A stretch of DNA of 64,000 bases. Origin: Hyphomicrobium sp. Its GTDB lineage: Bacteria > Pseudomonadota > Alphaproteobacteria > Rhizobiales > Hyphomicrobiaceae. The position numbers and the translations under genes are program-made. Positions within the stretch are counted from its first letter, which is position 1, and each line of letters opens with the position of its first letter. Positions 29,200 to 37,038 of this stretch are shown in pieces. The stretch is from positions 1-64,000 of the forward strand of contig JANXVY010000094.1 in NCBI GenBank assembly GCA_025351425.1. The letters are read 5' to 3'. The notes beneath the pieces were generated by a model. It ran no database searches. It was not told the origin of the DNA and was given only the letters and a program-made list of their open reading frames with translations.

Positions 29200-30357
29200 A
29201 TGCTTGCCCGGGCTTTTCCGCGCCAGTGCTCCCGATTGACGATCTTCGTGAGCTACGCCAGCGAGCAGCGCACCCAGGGCGAGGAGATCGCCCAGGCGCT
29301 CAAGAACGGCGGGCACGACGTCTTCTTCGACCTCGACAGCATTCCGGCGGGTAGCGACTATAACGAGCGGATCCGTTCGGCGGTCATGGATTGCGACCGG
29401 ATGGTGTTTCTCGCCAGCCGCCAGTCGATCACGCCTGGAAAGTTTACGCTCACCGAGCTGCAGTTCGCCAAGGAGCGCTGGCCCTCACCCGAGGGCCGCG
29501 TCATTCCCGTGCTCGTGGACGACACCCTCGCGCCCGCCGATCTGCCTGTTTATTTCCGGTCGGTGAGCGTGATGCGGCCAACGGGAAACGTCACGGCCGA
29601 AGTTCTCGCCGCCGTCGAGAAAACCCGCACCATCGGCACGTTTTGCAGGAGCGTGACGGCGCTGACCGCCTGTGCGGTTGCGGGTGGGGCCTGGATTGCA
29701 GCCGGCGGCGGACTGCCGTCTTCTTCGACCGATGTCGTGTTGCTTCCACCGCAGAAGATCCATTTCAGGTCGGTCGCCGAAGCGCCCCTGAAACCGGATG
29801 CACCCAGCGCCGCCACGGACTGGGTCGACAGTCCGATGACGATCACGGTGATGCCTGTCACATTCAACCACCGTACGGAGCCGGGCCGCAAGGTGCGCAT
29901 TCTGGGCGAGACCCTCGACTTCTTCTACGGTGGCCAGTCCACGCGGTACCGCGCGCTTTATGTGGTCGAGATCACGGACGTGCCGTGCGGAGAGCATTGG
30001 TATTGCGTCAAAAGCAACGCCGGGCCCGAGACGCTGGAGCCGGGCCGCTCGATCAGCCGGGAAACCATGTTCATTCCGACGGTTGCGGGCAGCGGGCCGA
30101 AATGGGGCGCGTTCGTCGATGACGTCTTGTCGAAGCCAGACTTGACGGTTTCGGTCGTCTATCGCGCCAACGTCGAGCTGCCGTCTTGGCGCGGCGTCGA
30201 AACGGTCGAGATGACGGCCGCGTGCCGGATCGATAACGCCCAAATGCGCGCCGATTTGGTCGCTGCGAAATTCCGGCCGAAGGATGCCGCGCGGCCGGTC
30301 TTCCTCGAGCCCGAGTGCCTTCCTGCCATCAACGCGGCTGCGGTCCAGAAGAAATGA
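29200..30357 (+). CDS. TIR-domain protein with a transmembrane segment and C-terminal periplasmic region
   Basis: ATG 29200 is chosen over 29173 because GGAG lies nine bases before it (385 residues). Residues about 12-135 form a TIR domain: TIFVSYASEQRTQGEEIA (strand A and helix A), DVFFDLDSIPAGSDYNERI (BB loop), DCDRMVFLASRQSI, and FTLTELQFAKERW, where the Glu of TEL is at the catalytic position of TIR NADases. A hydrophobic stretch (about 154-171, ALTACAVAGGAWIAAGGG) follows, then about 210 residues of beta-rich sequence with Cys residues that I do not recognise. Enzymatic activity is inferred. The next gene follows after 45 bases. Confidence 0.85.
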   Translation: MLARAFPRQCSRLTIFVSYASEQRTQGEEIAQALKNGGHDVFFDLDSIPAGSDYNERIRSAVMDCDRMVFLASRQSITPGKFTLTELQFAKERWPSPEGRVIPVLVDDTLAPADLPVYFRSVSVMRPTGNVTAEVLAAVEKTRTIGTFCRSVTALTACAVAGGAWIAAGGGLPSSSTDVVLLPPQKIHFRSVAEAPLKPDAPSAATDWVDSPMTITVMPVTFNHRTEPGRKVRILGETLDFFYGGQSTRYRALYVVEITDVPCGEHWYCVKSNAGPETLEPGRSISRETMFIPTVAGSGPKWGAFVDDVLSKPDLTVSVVYRANVELPSWRGVETVEMTAACRIDNAQMRADLVAAKFRPKDAARPVFLEPECLPAINAAAVQKK

Positions 30358-30402
30358 GGGTTTGGCGCGTTGTTCTCGTAATCACATCAGCGGAGATCTC
30401 AC

Positions 30403-31431
30403 ATGCTGTGTATCGATCGACCTAGTCTCACGATTGGCGCGCTCGTGTTCGCCGCCGCCTTGGCCACGGCTACCGCGTCGGCCAAGGACAAGGGAGGCGG
30501 GGGCGGCTCCCAAGAGGGCAGCGCGAAATCGTCGGAGACCGGAGGCGGGAGCGGTGGATCGAGCGTCACGCACGCACCCAAAGACGTTGTCGTGAAGTCA
30601 AAGCCCCGGCAAGACCGCGAAACCGGCAAGGACGCGAAGAAAACTATCCACCCGCCCTCAACGTCCGTAGGAAACGTCGGTTCCAGGCGGCCGTCGGGAC
30701 CAGGAACGGCAGACGGCGGGCCGGCCAAGACCTCGACCGGTGGCGCACCGGCGCCGCCCCCTGCGTCCGGAGGTGCCAACAAGCAGATCACGACCACCCC
30801 GGTCGGACCGGCCCGATCGTCGGGAACCACCGACACCATCAAGACCGGCGGCACTGGCCCTGCACCCTCGCCGCAAAGCGGTGGCCGCGATTTACCACCG
30901 GCGCTGGCGCCGAGTGCGGCTGCCATCACCGACGAGGCGGCTGATCCGAAGCGCTCAGGCGCTGCCGGCGCGCCGAAAGCGGCGGTGGGGGCTGCAAATC
31001 CTGCCGAACGGGCGGTGAGCGAGCCACCACCTAAGTCCGCTGCTGCGGCAATCGCGCCAGCGGCAGTTGCTGTCGCTGTGGCAGCGGCCGCATCCGCAGC
31101 CGTCTACCGGCACAACAACTCGACCATGAAGTTCATCCCCGAGGGCGATGGTGTGCGCGTCATCTACGACAAGCCCCGCGGAGGCCTCGATGCGCTCGGC
31201 ATCAAGGCGGGAACGCCACTGTTCGAGGGCAAGAAGACCGGGCCCAATAGCTATGCGGGCGAGGCGACGACGTTCTCGCGCAATTGCGGAACGGCGAAGT
31301 TCCCAGTCGCAGGGCAGTCCGACGGCGGCGTCGTCACCTTGCGAGGCGAGAAGCCCAAGCGTGGCGGCGACTGCAAGGTCACCGGCTACAGCTCCGAGAC
31401 CCTCGTGTTCGAGGCCAACGGCAAGCCATAG
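30403..31431 (+). CDS. Secreted low-complexity protein of unknown function
   Basis: 342 residues with an ATG preceded by GGAG. A signal peptide (ending ATASA) is followed by about 170 residues rich in Gly, Ser, Thr, Pro and Lys (for example GGGGGSQEGSAK), then an Ala-rich hydrophobic stretch near 200-225 that could cross a membrane. The last about 110 residues look folded, with paired Cys in SRNCGTAKF and GGDCKVTGY. No family recognised. It is 45 bases downstream of the TIR gene, so it may be cotranscribed with it. Confidence 0.75.
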   Translation: MLCIDRPSLTIGALVFAAALATATASAKDKGGGGGSQEGSAKSSETGGGSGGSSVTHAPKDVVVKSKPRQDRETGKDAKKTIHPPSTSVGNVGSRRPSGPGTADGGPAKTSTGGAPAPPPASGGANKQITTTPVGPARSSGTTDTIKTGGTGPAPSPQSGGRDLPPALAPSAAAITDEAADPKRSGAAGAPKAAVGAANPAERAVSEPPPKSAAAAIAPAAVAVAVAAAASAAVYRHNNSTMKFIPEGDGVRVIYDKPRGGLDALGIKAGTPLFEGKKTGPNSYAGEATTFSRNCGTAKFPVAGQSDGGVVTLRGEKPKRGGDCKVTGYSSETLVFEANGKP

Positions 31432-31582
31432 GAGGATGGCGAACTGCCGCCCCGGCCGGACCAGGGCCGCCTCTACCCGGCCCAAAGCCGGCCTGGCCTG
31501 GATTGGTTGGATCGCAGGATCGGACACATTTTGAACAAACCCTGGGCCGCCAACTCTCGGGGTCTGTTTAGAAAGGTGTCCC

Positions 31583-31882
31583 ATGGCGAAATTCGATTTT
31601 GGTGCCGAGGCCGAACTCTTTCCGACGCGCGGGCGCATGTCGAAGCGGGCGCCGGTCGGGTATAAGCGCTTTGCCACTGCGGCCGAAGCGGTGCAGTATG
31701 CGGTCGAAGTGCTGGCGCCGGAGCACCTGATCGGCGCCTACCTTGAGGTCGATGAAGAGCGTTTCGATGGCGCGGGCATTCAACACCTTTATGCGAGTTC
31801 CAACTATCCCCTGCCGCGCTTAAGGGCGGTTCAAGTTGAAGATGCGGACGACGCCGTGCCTGAACCGATCCCTCCAGCCTAA
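31583..31882 (+). CDS. Conserved-looking small hypothetical protein
   Basis: 99 residues, start supported by AAAGGTG seven bases upstream. It begins [18 protein letters not shown] and contains [17 protein letters not shown] and a final acidic/Pro tail. No signal peptide, membrane segment or motif. The pattern of an amphipathic helix followed by two strands suggests a compact cytosolic protein. The stop codon overlaps the ribosome site of the next small gene. Confidence 0.65.
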   Translation: MAKFDFGAEAELFPTRGRMSKRAPVGYKRFATAAEAVQYAVEVLAPEHLIGAYLEVDEERFDGAGIQHLYASSNYPLPRLRAVQVEDADDAVPEPIPPA

Positions 31883-31893
31883 GGACGATGCCC

Positions 31894-32031
31894 ATGGGCA
31901 AAGAACAGCGCAGCAACAAAGAAAAGCGTAAGCCCAAAGCCGACAAGAAGCCCGTCGCGGCTCCCTCCTCGTCACCGTTCTCTTCCTCGGAAGCCAAGCA
32001 GAAAGCCGGCGGCGGTAAGAAGAGCAAGTAA
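31894..32031 (+). CDS. Very small Lys/Ser-rich protein (45 residues)
   Basis: Begins MGKEQRSNKEKRKPKADKK and ends GGGKKSK. AAGGA ends eight bases before ATG 31894; ATG 31888 is in frame but too close to it. About one third of residues are Lys or Arg and the middle is Ala/Pro/Ser, so it is probably unstructured and may bind RNA or other acidic partners. No family assigned. The gap of 11 bases from the upstream stop indicates one transcript. Confidence 0.6.
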   Translation: MGKEQRSNKEKRKPKADKKPVAAPSSSPFSSSEAKQKAGGGKKSK

Positions 32032-32061
32032 CCCGCCGCGAAACTGCGCACACTCAATTCG

Positions 32062-32088
32062 TCATCCTCGGGTCAGACCCGAGGATGA
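32062..32088. terminator. Strong hairpin between convergent genes, possible bidirectional terminator or dispersed repeat
   Basis: TCATCCTCGGGT, loop CAG, then ACCCGAGGATGA: a perfect 12-bp stem. It lies 30 bases after the small Lys-rich gene and 118 bases before the convergent mmsA stop. No U-run follows, so factor-independent termination is not assured; the same sequence is a frequent dispersed palindrome in rhizobial genomes. Confidence 0.5.
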
Positions 32089-32205
32089 TGCTTCATGGGA
32101 AGGGCCTTGAGACCCATTCCGGCGCGCGAGTCTCTGCTTTGCGCGCGGCCGCCCCACCAACCCCGCGCGCGGATGCCAGCGGTCAAAACTTTTTGACCGC
32201 TAGAA

Positions 32206-33705
32206 TTACTTCATCGTCGGGATGACGTATTCGGCGCCTTCCTTGATGCCGGACGGCCAGCGGGTCGTGACCGTCTTGGTCTTCGTATAGAAGCGGATGC
32301 TGTCGGGGCCGTGCTGGTTCAAATCGCCGAAGCCCGACTTCTTCCAGCCGCCGAACGTGTGGTAGGCGAGCGGCACCGGGATCGGCACGTTGATGCCGAC
32401 CATGCCGACGTTCACCTTGGATGCAAAATCGCGCGCCGCATCGCCATCGCGGGTGAAGATCGCGACGCCGTTGCCATAGGCGTGTTCCGAGGGCAGGCGC
32501 AGCGCTTCCGCGTAGTCCTTTGCGCGCACGACGGCGAGCACGGGTCCGAAAATCTCTTCCTTGTAGATGCGCATCTCCGGCGTCACGTGGTCAAACAGGC
32601 AGCCGCCCATGTAGAAGCCGTTTTCATAGCCCTGCATCTTGAAGCTGCGGCCATCCACCTTCAACGTCGCGCCCTCTTGGAGGCCGATCTCGACGTAGGA
32701 TTTGACCTTTTCGAGGTGCGCCTTCGTCACCAAAGGCCCCATGTCGGCGTCGAGCGACGTCGAGGGGCCGATCTTGAGCGCCTCGATCTTGGGGATGAGC
32801 TTTGCCAGCAAGGCGTCGGCGGCCTTATCGCCGACTGGAACCGCGACCGAGATCGCCATGCAGCGCTCGCCCGCCGACCCGTAGCCGGCGCCGATCAGCG
32901 CGTTCGCGGCCAGTTCCATGTCGGCGTCGGGCATTACGATCATGTGGTTCTTCGCGCCGCCGAAGCACTGCACGCGCTTGCCAGTGCTGGCCGCCCGCGC
33001 GTAGACGTAGGCTGCGATATCGGTCGAGCCGACGAAGCCCACGGCCATGATGTCCTCGTGGTCGAGGATCGCGTCGACCGACTCCTTGTCGCCGTTGACG
33101 ACGTTCAGGATGCCGGCGGGAAGACCTGCTTCCATCATCAGTTCGGCCAGCATCAGCGGCACGCTCGGGTCGCGCTCCGAAGGCTTCAGGATGAACGCAT
33201 TGCCGCATGCGATCGCGGGCGCCAGCTTCCAAAGCGGGATCATGGCCGGGAAGTTGAACGGCGTGATGCCAGCTACCACGCCCAGCGGCTGGCGCATGGA
33301 GAAGATGTCGATGGCGGGCCCGGCGCCGTCGGTATACTCGCCCTTCAGCAGGTGGGGGATGCCGCAGGCGAACTCCGCCACTTCCAGGCCGCGCTGAATG
33401 TCTCCTTTGGCGTCGAGCAAAACCTTGCCGTGCTCGCGGGCGAGGACATCCGCCAGTTTGTCCATGTCGCGGTTGATCAGTTCGACGAACTTCATCATCA
33501 CACGGGCGCGGCGTTGCGGGTTCGTCGCGGCCCAGGCGGGCTGCGCGGCTTTCGCGTTGGCGACGGCTGTTGCGAGCTCGGTCTTGGATGCCAGCGGGCA
33601 GCGCGCGGCCACTTCGCCCGTCATCGGCCAATAGACGTCGCTGAAGCGGCCGGATGTTCCTTCGACGTGTTTGCCGCCGATGAAGTGCGTAAGCGTTTTG
33701 GTCAT
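32206..33705 (-). CDS. mmsA: CoA-acylating methylmalonate-semialdehyde dehydrogenase
   Basis: Oxidatively decarboxylates methylmalonate or malonate semialdehyde to propionyl- or acetyl-CoA in valine, thymine and inositol breakdown. 499 residues, ALDH fold: GITPFNFPAMIPLW (146-159), FILKPSERDP, GFVGSTDIAAYVY for NAD binding, and the nucleophile Cys282 in SAGERCMA, the arrangement of the CoA-dependent subgroup. A LysR gene is divergent, 154 bases away, and probably regulates it. Confidence 0.95.
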   Translation of the reverse strand: MTKTLTHFIGGKHVEGTSGRFSDVYWPMTGEVAARCPLASKTELATAVANAKAAQPAWAATNPQRRARVMMKFVELINRDMDKLADVLAREHGKVLLDAKGDIQRGLEVAEFACGIPHLLKGEYTDGAGPAIDIFSMRQPLGVVAGITPFNFPAMIPLWKLAPAIACGNAFILKPSERDPSVPLMLAELMMEAGLPAGILNVVNGDKESVDAILDHEDIMAVGFVGSTDIAAYVYARAASTGKRVQCFGGAKNHMIVMPDADMELAANALIGAGYGSAGERCMAISVAVPVGDKAADALLAKLIPKIEALKIGPSTSLDADMGPLVTKAHLEKVKSYVEIGLQEGATLKVDGRSFKMQGYENGFYMGGCLFDHVTPEMRIYKEEIFGPVLAVVRAKDYAEALRLPSEHAYGNGVAIFTRDGDAARDFASKVNVGMVGINVPIPVPLAYHTFGGWKKSGFGDLNQHGPDSIRFYTKTKTVTTRWPSGIKEGAEYVIPTMK

Positions 33706-33734
33706 GACCGTTTCCTATCGATGTTGCTGCGCAG

Positions 33735-33795
33735 GAAGGGCTGCCGCCCTTCAAATCCGCTTGAGGGGCCCCCTACACTCCCGCGCTTTTGGGGA
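33735..33795. repeat. GC-rich double-hairpin repeat (copy 3), in the mmsA-LysR spacer
   Basis: AAGGGCTGCCGCCCTT (33736-33751) followed by a second, shorter palindrome TGAGGGGCCCCCT and by CGCTTTTGGGG. It occupies the mmsA leader and belongs to the family seen at 10481 and 53862. Confidence 0.5.
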
Positions 33796-33828
33796 CTTAC
33801 GTGACCCTCTATCCCACCCTTTGACGTT

Positions 33829-33844
33829 ATGCGGCAATGCGCAT
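33829..33844. promoter_or_regulatory. Short palindrome upstream of the LysR gene, candidate operator
   Basis: ATGCGGCAATGCGCAT has matching ends (ATGCG/CGCAT) and lies 16 bases before the LysR start in the divergent spacer, where an autoregulatory site would be expected. It does not show the full T-N11-A core convincingly, so the call is weak. Confidence 0.25.
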
Positions 33845-33859
33845 AGTATCGGAACGGAT

Positions 33860-34789
33860 ATGCAGAAATTCAAGTTCGATTTCGATTGGGATCATGCCCG
33901 CGTGTTTCTGGCCGTGGCCCGCGAGGGCCAGCTGCTGGCGGCCGCGCGTAAGCTCAAGCTCGATCAGGCGACCGTCACGCGGCGCATCACGGCGCTCGAA
34001 ACTGCCCTCGGTGTGCGCCTGCTCGACCGGCGGACCACGGGCAGCGAGCTCACCCAGCAAGGCCAGGCGTTTCTAGACCATGCCAGCCGCATCGAGTCCG
34101 AGTTCCTCGCGGTCCGGTCCGCATTCATCCGCGACGACGGCGCCATCGACGGCGTCGTGCGGGTCGGCGCGCCCGATGGGTTCGGCACACTGTTTCTCGC
34201 CCGCCGGTTTGCGCCATTGCTGAGCCAGCACCCTAAGCTTGCCGTGCAGCTGGTTCCGCTGCCGCGCTCGTTCAGCCTTGCGAAGCGCGAGGCCGATATC
34301 GCCATCACCGTCGAGCGTCCGATCGAAGGCCGGCTGCGGGTGCGCAAGCTCACCGGCTATGCGCTCTCGCTCTATGCGAGCGAGGCCTACCTTGCGCAAA
34401 GTCCGCCGCTCAAGACCAAGGCCGACCTGAAGCAGCACCGGCTGATCTCGTACGTCGGCGACCTGCTGTTCACCCGCGCGCTCGATTTCACAGCCGAACT
34501 CGGCTTATCGGCCGCGCCTCAATTCCAATGCGCCAGCGTGCTTGGCCAGATGGAAGCGGTCGAGGGCGGCGTCGGCGTCGGATTGCTACATGACTACGCC
34601 GTTGCGCCGGGCTCGGAGCTGAAGCGCGTGCTGCCATCCGTGACCGTGCGGCGGACCTATTGGATCGTAACGCATGCCGACATGGAGCGTGCGCTGCCCG
34701 TGCGCGCGGTGCATGACTTCATCGTGGCGACCGTCGCTGACGCGCTGCCGATGTTCCTGGCCAAGCGGGCAGATCAGGTCAGATTGTAA
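33860..34789 (+). CDS. LysR-family transcriptional regulator
   Basis: ATG 33860 gives 309 residues starting MQKFKFDFDWDHARVFLAVA; the longer open frame covers the intergenic region. The winged HTH occupies residues about 8-65 (GQLLAAARKLKLDQATVTRRITALE, with the typical LLDRRTTG wing). The remainder is a periplasmic-binding-type effector domain. Divergent arrangement with mmsA suggests control of that gene, perhaps by a semialdehyde or acid. Its 3' end overlaps the convergent receiver gene by 16 bases. Confidence 0.9.
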   Translation: MQKFKFDFDWDHARVFLAVAREGQLLAAARKLKLDQATVTRRITALETALGVRLLDRRTTGSELTQQGQAFLDHASRIESEFLAVRSAFIRDDGAIDGVVRVGAPDGFGTLFLARRFAPLLSQHPKLAVQLVPLPRSFSLAKREADIAITVERPIEGRLRVRKLTGYALSLYASEAYLAQSPPLKTKADLKQHRLISYVGDLLFTRALDFTAELGLSAAPQFQCASVLGQMEAVEGGVGVGLLHDYAVAPGSELKRVLPSVTVRRTYWIVTHADMERALPVRAVHDFIVATVADALPMFLAKRADQVRL

Positions 34790-35229
34790 ACGCGGGCCAG
34801 GGCTTCGGCGAGGCGCACGCTGTCGACATCGTCCTTGTGGATCACATCGGTCGCGCCCAACGCGATCAGCTCGGCTTTGCGCGCGCGCGTCACCTGGCCG
34901 CTGATGACCACGATGGGGCCTTCGTATTTGGCGCGGCGCAGGAACGGTATGGTGTGGCTTGCCGTGTCGGTCGGCTTCAGCAGGTCGTCGAGGAACACCA
35001 GCTCGGGCTGCTTGGCGATCACGCAATCGAGCGCTGCTCCCAGAGTTGCCGCGCGGCGCACCGTCAGATCGTAGCCCAACACCACGCGCAAGGTCGCTCG
35101 CAGCCGGTCGGCGTCGAAATTCTCGTCTTCGACAATGAGCACTTGCGTGATCTTCGGCAATTGCTTGCTCTGATGCACCGCGTCGCTCTTCTTTGCCAAA
35201 AAGTCGCCGCCTGAGCTGGTGGTCGTCAT
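34774..35229 (-). CDS. Stand-alone receiver-domain response regulator
   Basis: 151 residues: a 28-residue polar leader, then a receiver domain with the acidic pair in VEDENFDAD, phospho-acceptor Asp82 in FLDDLLKP (Pro at +4), Ser in VVISGQ, and the conserved Lys132 in VIHKDD. There is no output domain, so it acts through a partner or as a phosphate sink. A 185-base gap containing a hairpin separates it from the histidine kinase upstream, its likely partner. Confidence 0.88.
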   Translation of the reverse strand: MTTTSSGGDFLAKKSDAVHQSKQLPKITQVLIVEDENFDADRLRATLRVVLGYDLTVRRAATLGAALDCVIAKQPELVFLDDLLKPTDTASHTIPFLRRAKYEGPIVVISGQVTRARKAELIALGATDVIHKDDVDSVRLAEALARVYNLT

Positions 35230-35264
35230 GGGGGTTCCTAACAGCGGGCCGTCCTAATAGGGTC

Positions 35265-35298
35265 TTTGCCCGGGAGGTTGCTCCCGACGATGGGCAAA
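35265..35298. repeat. Imperfect hairpin between histidine kinase and receiver genes
   Basis: TTTGCCC-GGGAG, loop GTTG, CTCCC, a six-base bulge, then GGGCAAA. It sits 36 bases upstream of the receiver start. No U-run follows in the direction of transcription, so it is not an ordinary terminator; it could set the ratio of kinase to regulator. Confidence 0.55.
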
Positions 35299-35414
35299 AA
35301 CTCTTATGCCAAGTTGTATCATCCTGAGCCTAACGCAGTTGGAAACTAGGCCGTTTGTTCCGGAATGCCAACCAAAAGCGCCAAGCGCGCTTAAAGGCGT
35401 CTTGCTAGCCGGCT

Positions 35415-36542
35415 CTATAGTTTCAGTTTTTTGGGCCAGGCGACCTCGAACGCTGCGCCGCGCCCGCCCGCCGCGCCCGCCCGAAGAGTGATCGAGCCGC
35501 CTACGCTTTCGACCGTGCGATCAACCAGCGCCAGCCCCATGCCGATGCCGGCTTCGACGCGATCGTCACCCGTTTTCAGGGTTCGGAACGCCAAAAATAC
35601 CGCCTGGGCGTGTTCCGGCGCGATGCCCGGGCCATCGTCGCGGACACAGATCACCAGCGATGTTCCACTGTCCCGGCACGATAGCCAGACGTTGCCTGCC
35701 GGCAGGTCGTGGTGCTTGATTGCGTTATCCGTCAGGTTGCGCAGCACCAGATCGAGCGGCGCTTTCAGGGTTTCGATCACCGGCCAGTCGCCCTCGACCG
35801 TGATCGCGATGCCGCCGCGTCCGTGGGGCAGGGAGCTGACGATCGCGCGGGCCAGCGCGCCTGAGTCTACCGTCTCGATCGCCTGCGACTTGCGGCCGAC
35901 GCTCGAATAGTCGAGCAGGCTCGTCAGCATAGACGACATGCGGCGCGACTGCGCTCTGATCCAGCCCACCTCGGCGCGCGCGTCATCGACACGGTTGGCG
36001 GCCAGTGCTGCCTCGACATCGTCGGTGCGGTATTGGAGGGCGCGCATCGGCGCCTTTAAATCGTGGGATATGATCGCGGCGAAGTCTTCGAGATCGCGGT
36101 TGGCGCGGGCGAGTTCGTCGGATTTCGCCTTGATTTCGGCTTCCGCCATCAGGCGCGCGCGCACATGGCGCAGCAGCTCGATCTCGAGGCCTGCGTCGAT
36201 GGAAGCCCGCGCGACCAGCAGCAGATAGTTTGCCTCTTCGGGCGACCAATACAGCGTCAGATTATAGCGGATTTGGGTGTCGGCACCGGTCACGATCACG
36301 ACGCCGGGGAGTTCGAGCGATTGCGCGGGATCGTGCTGAAGGTTCAGAATGAGCTCTTCCATGCCGATGAAGGGAATGACGCTGTCAGTGAGGGGGCGGT
36401 CAGGCGCGATGAAGTCCGTCTTCTGGCCATAGCGCGCGCGTACGATCAGCTGGGCGTCGATCCAGACCAGGCCAAAAACATCGCGGCCGGCGAAAACCCG
36501 GGCAGCCGCCACCAAATCTGAGGAGGTCGGATCAACTGCCAC
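35415..36542 (-). CDS. Cytosolic sensor histidine kinase of the GTPase cluster
   Basis: 375 residues with a GTG start at 36542 that overlaps the GTPase gene by 11 bases. Residues 1-120 resemble a PAS-type sensor (VFGLVWIDAQLIVRARYG); a short coiled coil (MAEAEIKAKSDELARANRDLED) leads to the dimerisation domain with phospho-acceptor His160 in ISHDLKAPM. The ATPase domain has DNAIKHHDLP (N box), DDGPGIAP (G1) and GIGMGLALV (G2). No membrane segment, so the signal is internal, perhaps relayed by the GTPase or OmpA-like protein. Confidence 0.93.
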   Translation of the reverse strand: MAVDPTSSDLVAAARVFAGRDVFGLVWIDAQLIVRARYGQKTDFIAPDRPLTDSVIPFIGMEELILNLQHDPAQSLELPGVVIVTGADTQIRYNLTLYWSPEEANYLLLVARASIDAGLEIELLRHVRARLMAEAEIKAKSDELARANRDLEDFAAIISHDLKAPMRALQYRTDDVEAALAANRVDDARAEVGWIRAQSRRMSSMLTSLLDYSSVGRKSQAIETVDSGALARAIVSSLPHGRGGIAITVEGDWPVIETLKAPLDLVLRNLTDNAIKHHDLPAGNVWLSCRDSGTSLVICVRDDGPGIAPEHAQAVFLAFRTLKTGDDRVEAGIGMGLALVDRTVESVGGSITLRAGAAGGRGAAFEVAWPKKLKL

Positions 36543-37038
36543 GGCGCAAAATCGCCTGGGCGGTGGTGATGAATGCTTGCGCCACCTGCATCCCCGACAA
36601 TGCGCTGGTCCGCGTCACGGGGATGCCGCCGCCGCCCAGCCGCTGCTCAAGAGCTTCGCTTTCGGCCGCGCCGATGAGGTCCGACTTGTTGAGGATGAAA
36701 TGGATGAAGCGGCCGGGCAGGACCTCGGCGAAACCCTTGGCGAGCCGCACCATGCTATCGATGGTTTCCGGGCGGGACTGGTCGCCGACAACGACGGCGG
36801 CGGCAGCCTGTTTCAGGTAGACGTGGCGGAAGATTGCGTCGCCAAAGTTGCCGTCCGTGTCCCACAGGATGAGCGAGGTGGCGACGCCGGCCTGCTCGGC
36901 GGGGATATCGTAGCGATAGACCTCGACGCCGATCGTCGGCTTGTAATCGCGGGTGAAGCGGTCGAACACGAGCCGCCGGGCCAGTGACGACTTGCCGACC
37001 CCGATCTCTCCCAGCAGCATCACTTTGTGCGCTGACAC
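36532..37038 (-). CDS. Ras/Rab-like small GTPase
   Basis: 168 residues, GTG start sharing one base with the stop of the upstream gene (TAGTG). All nucleotide motifs are visible: P-loop GEIGVGKS (10-17), switch I Thr35 in YKPTIGVEV, DTDG (60-63) in place of DTAG, NKSD (117-120) and TSAL (144-147). The residue after DTDG is Asn where Ras has the catalytic Gln, so intrinsic hydrolysis may be slow and depend on a partner. No lipid-modification tail. Closest type is the prokaryotic Ras-like family that includes MglA, but it is not a clear MglA. Confidence 0.92.
   Translation of the reverse strand: MSAHKVMLLGEIGVGKSSLARRLVFDRFTRDYKPTIGVEVYRYDIPAEQAGVATSLILWDTDGNFGDAIFRHVYLKQAAAAVVVGDQSRPETIDSMVRLAKGFAEVLPGRFIHFILNKSDLIGAAESEALEQRLGGGGIPVTRTSALSGMQVAQAFITTAQAILRRGS

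Noticed and set aside
32311-33804. 497-residue + strand open frame opposite mmsA
   Set aside because: Shadow of mmsA; no motifs, and the mmsA frame carries the complete ALDH signature set.
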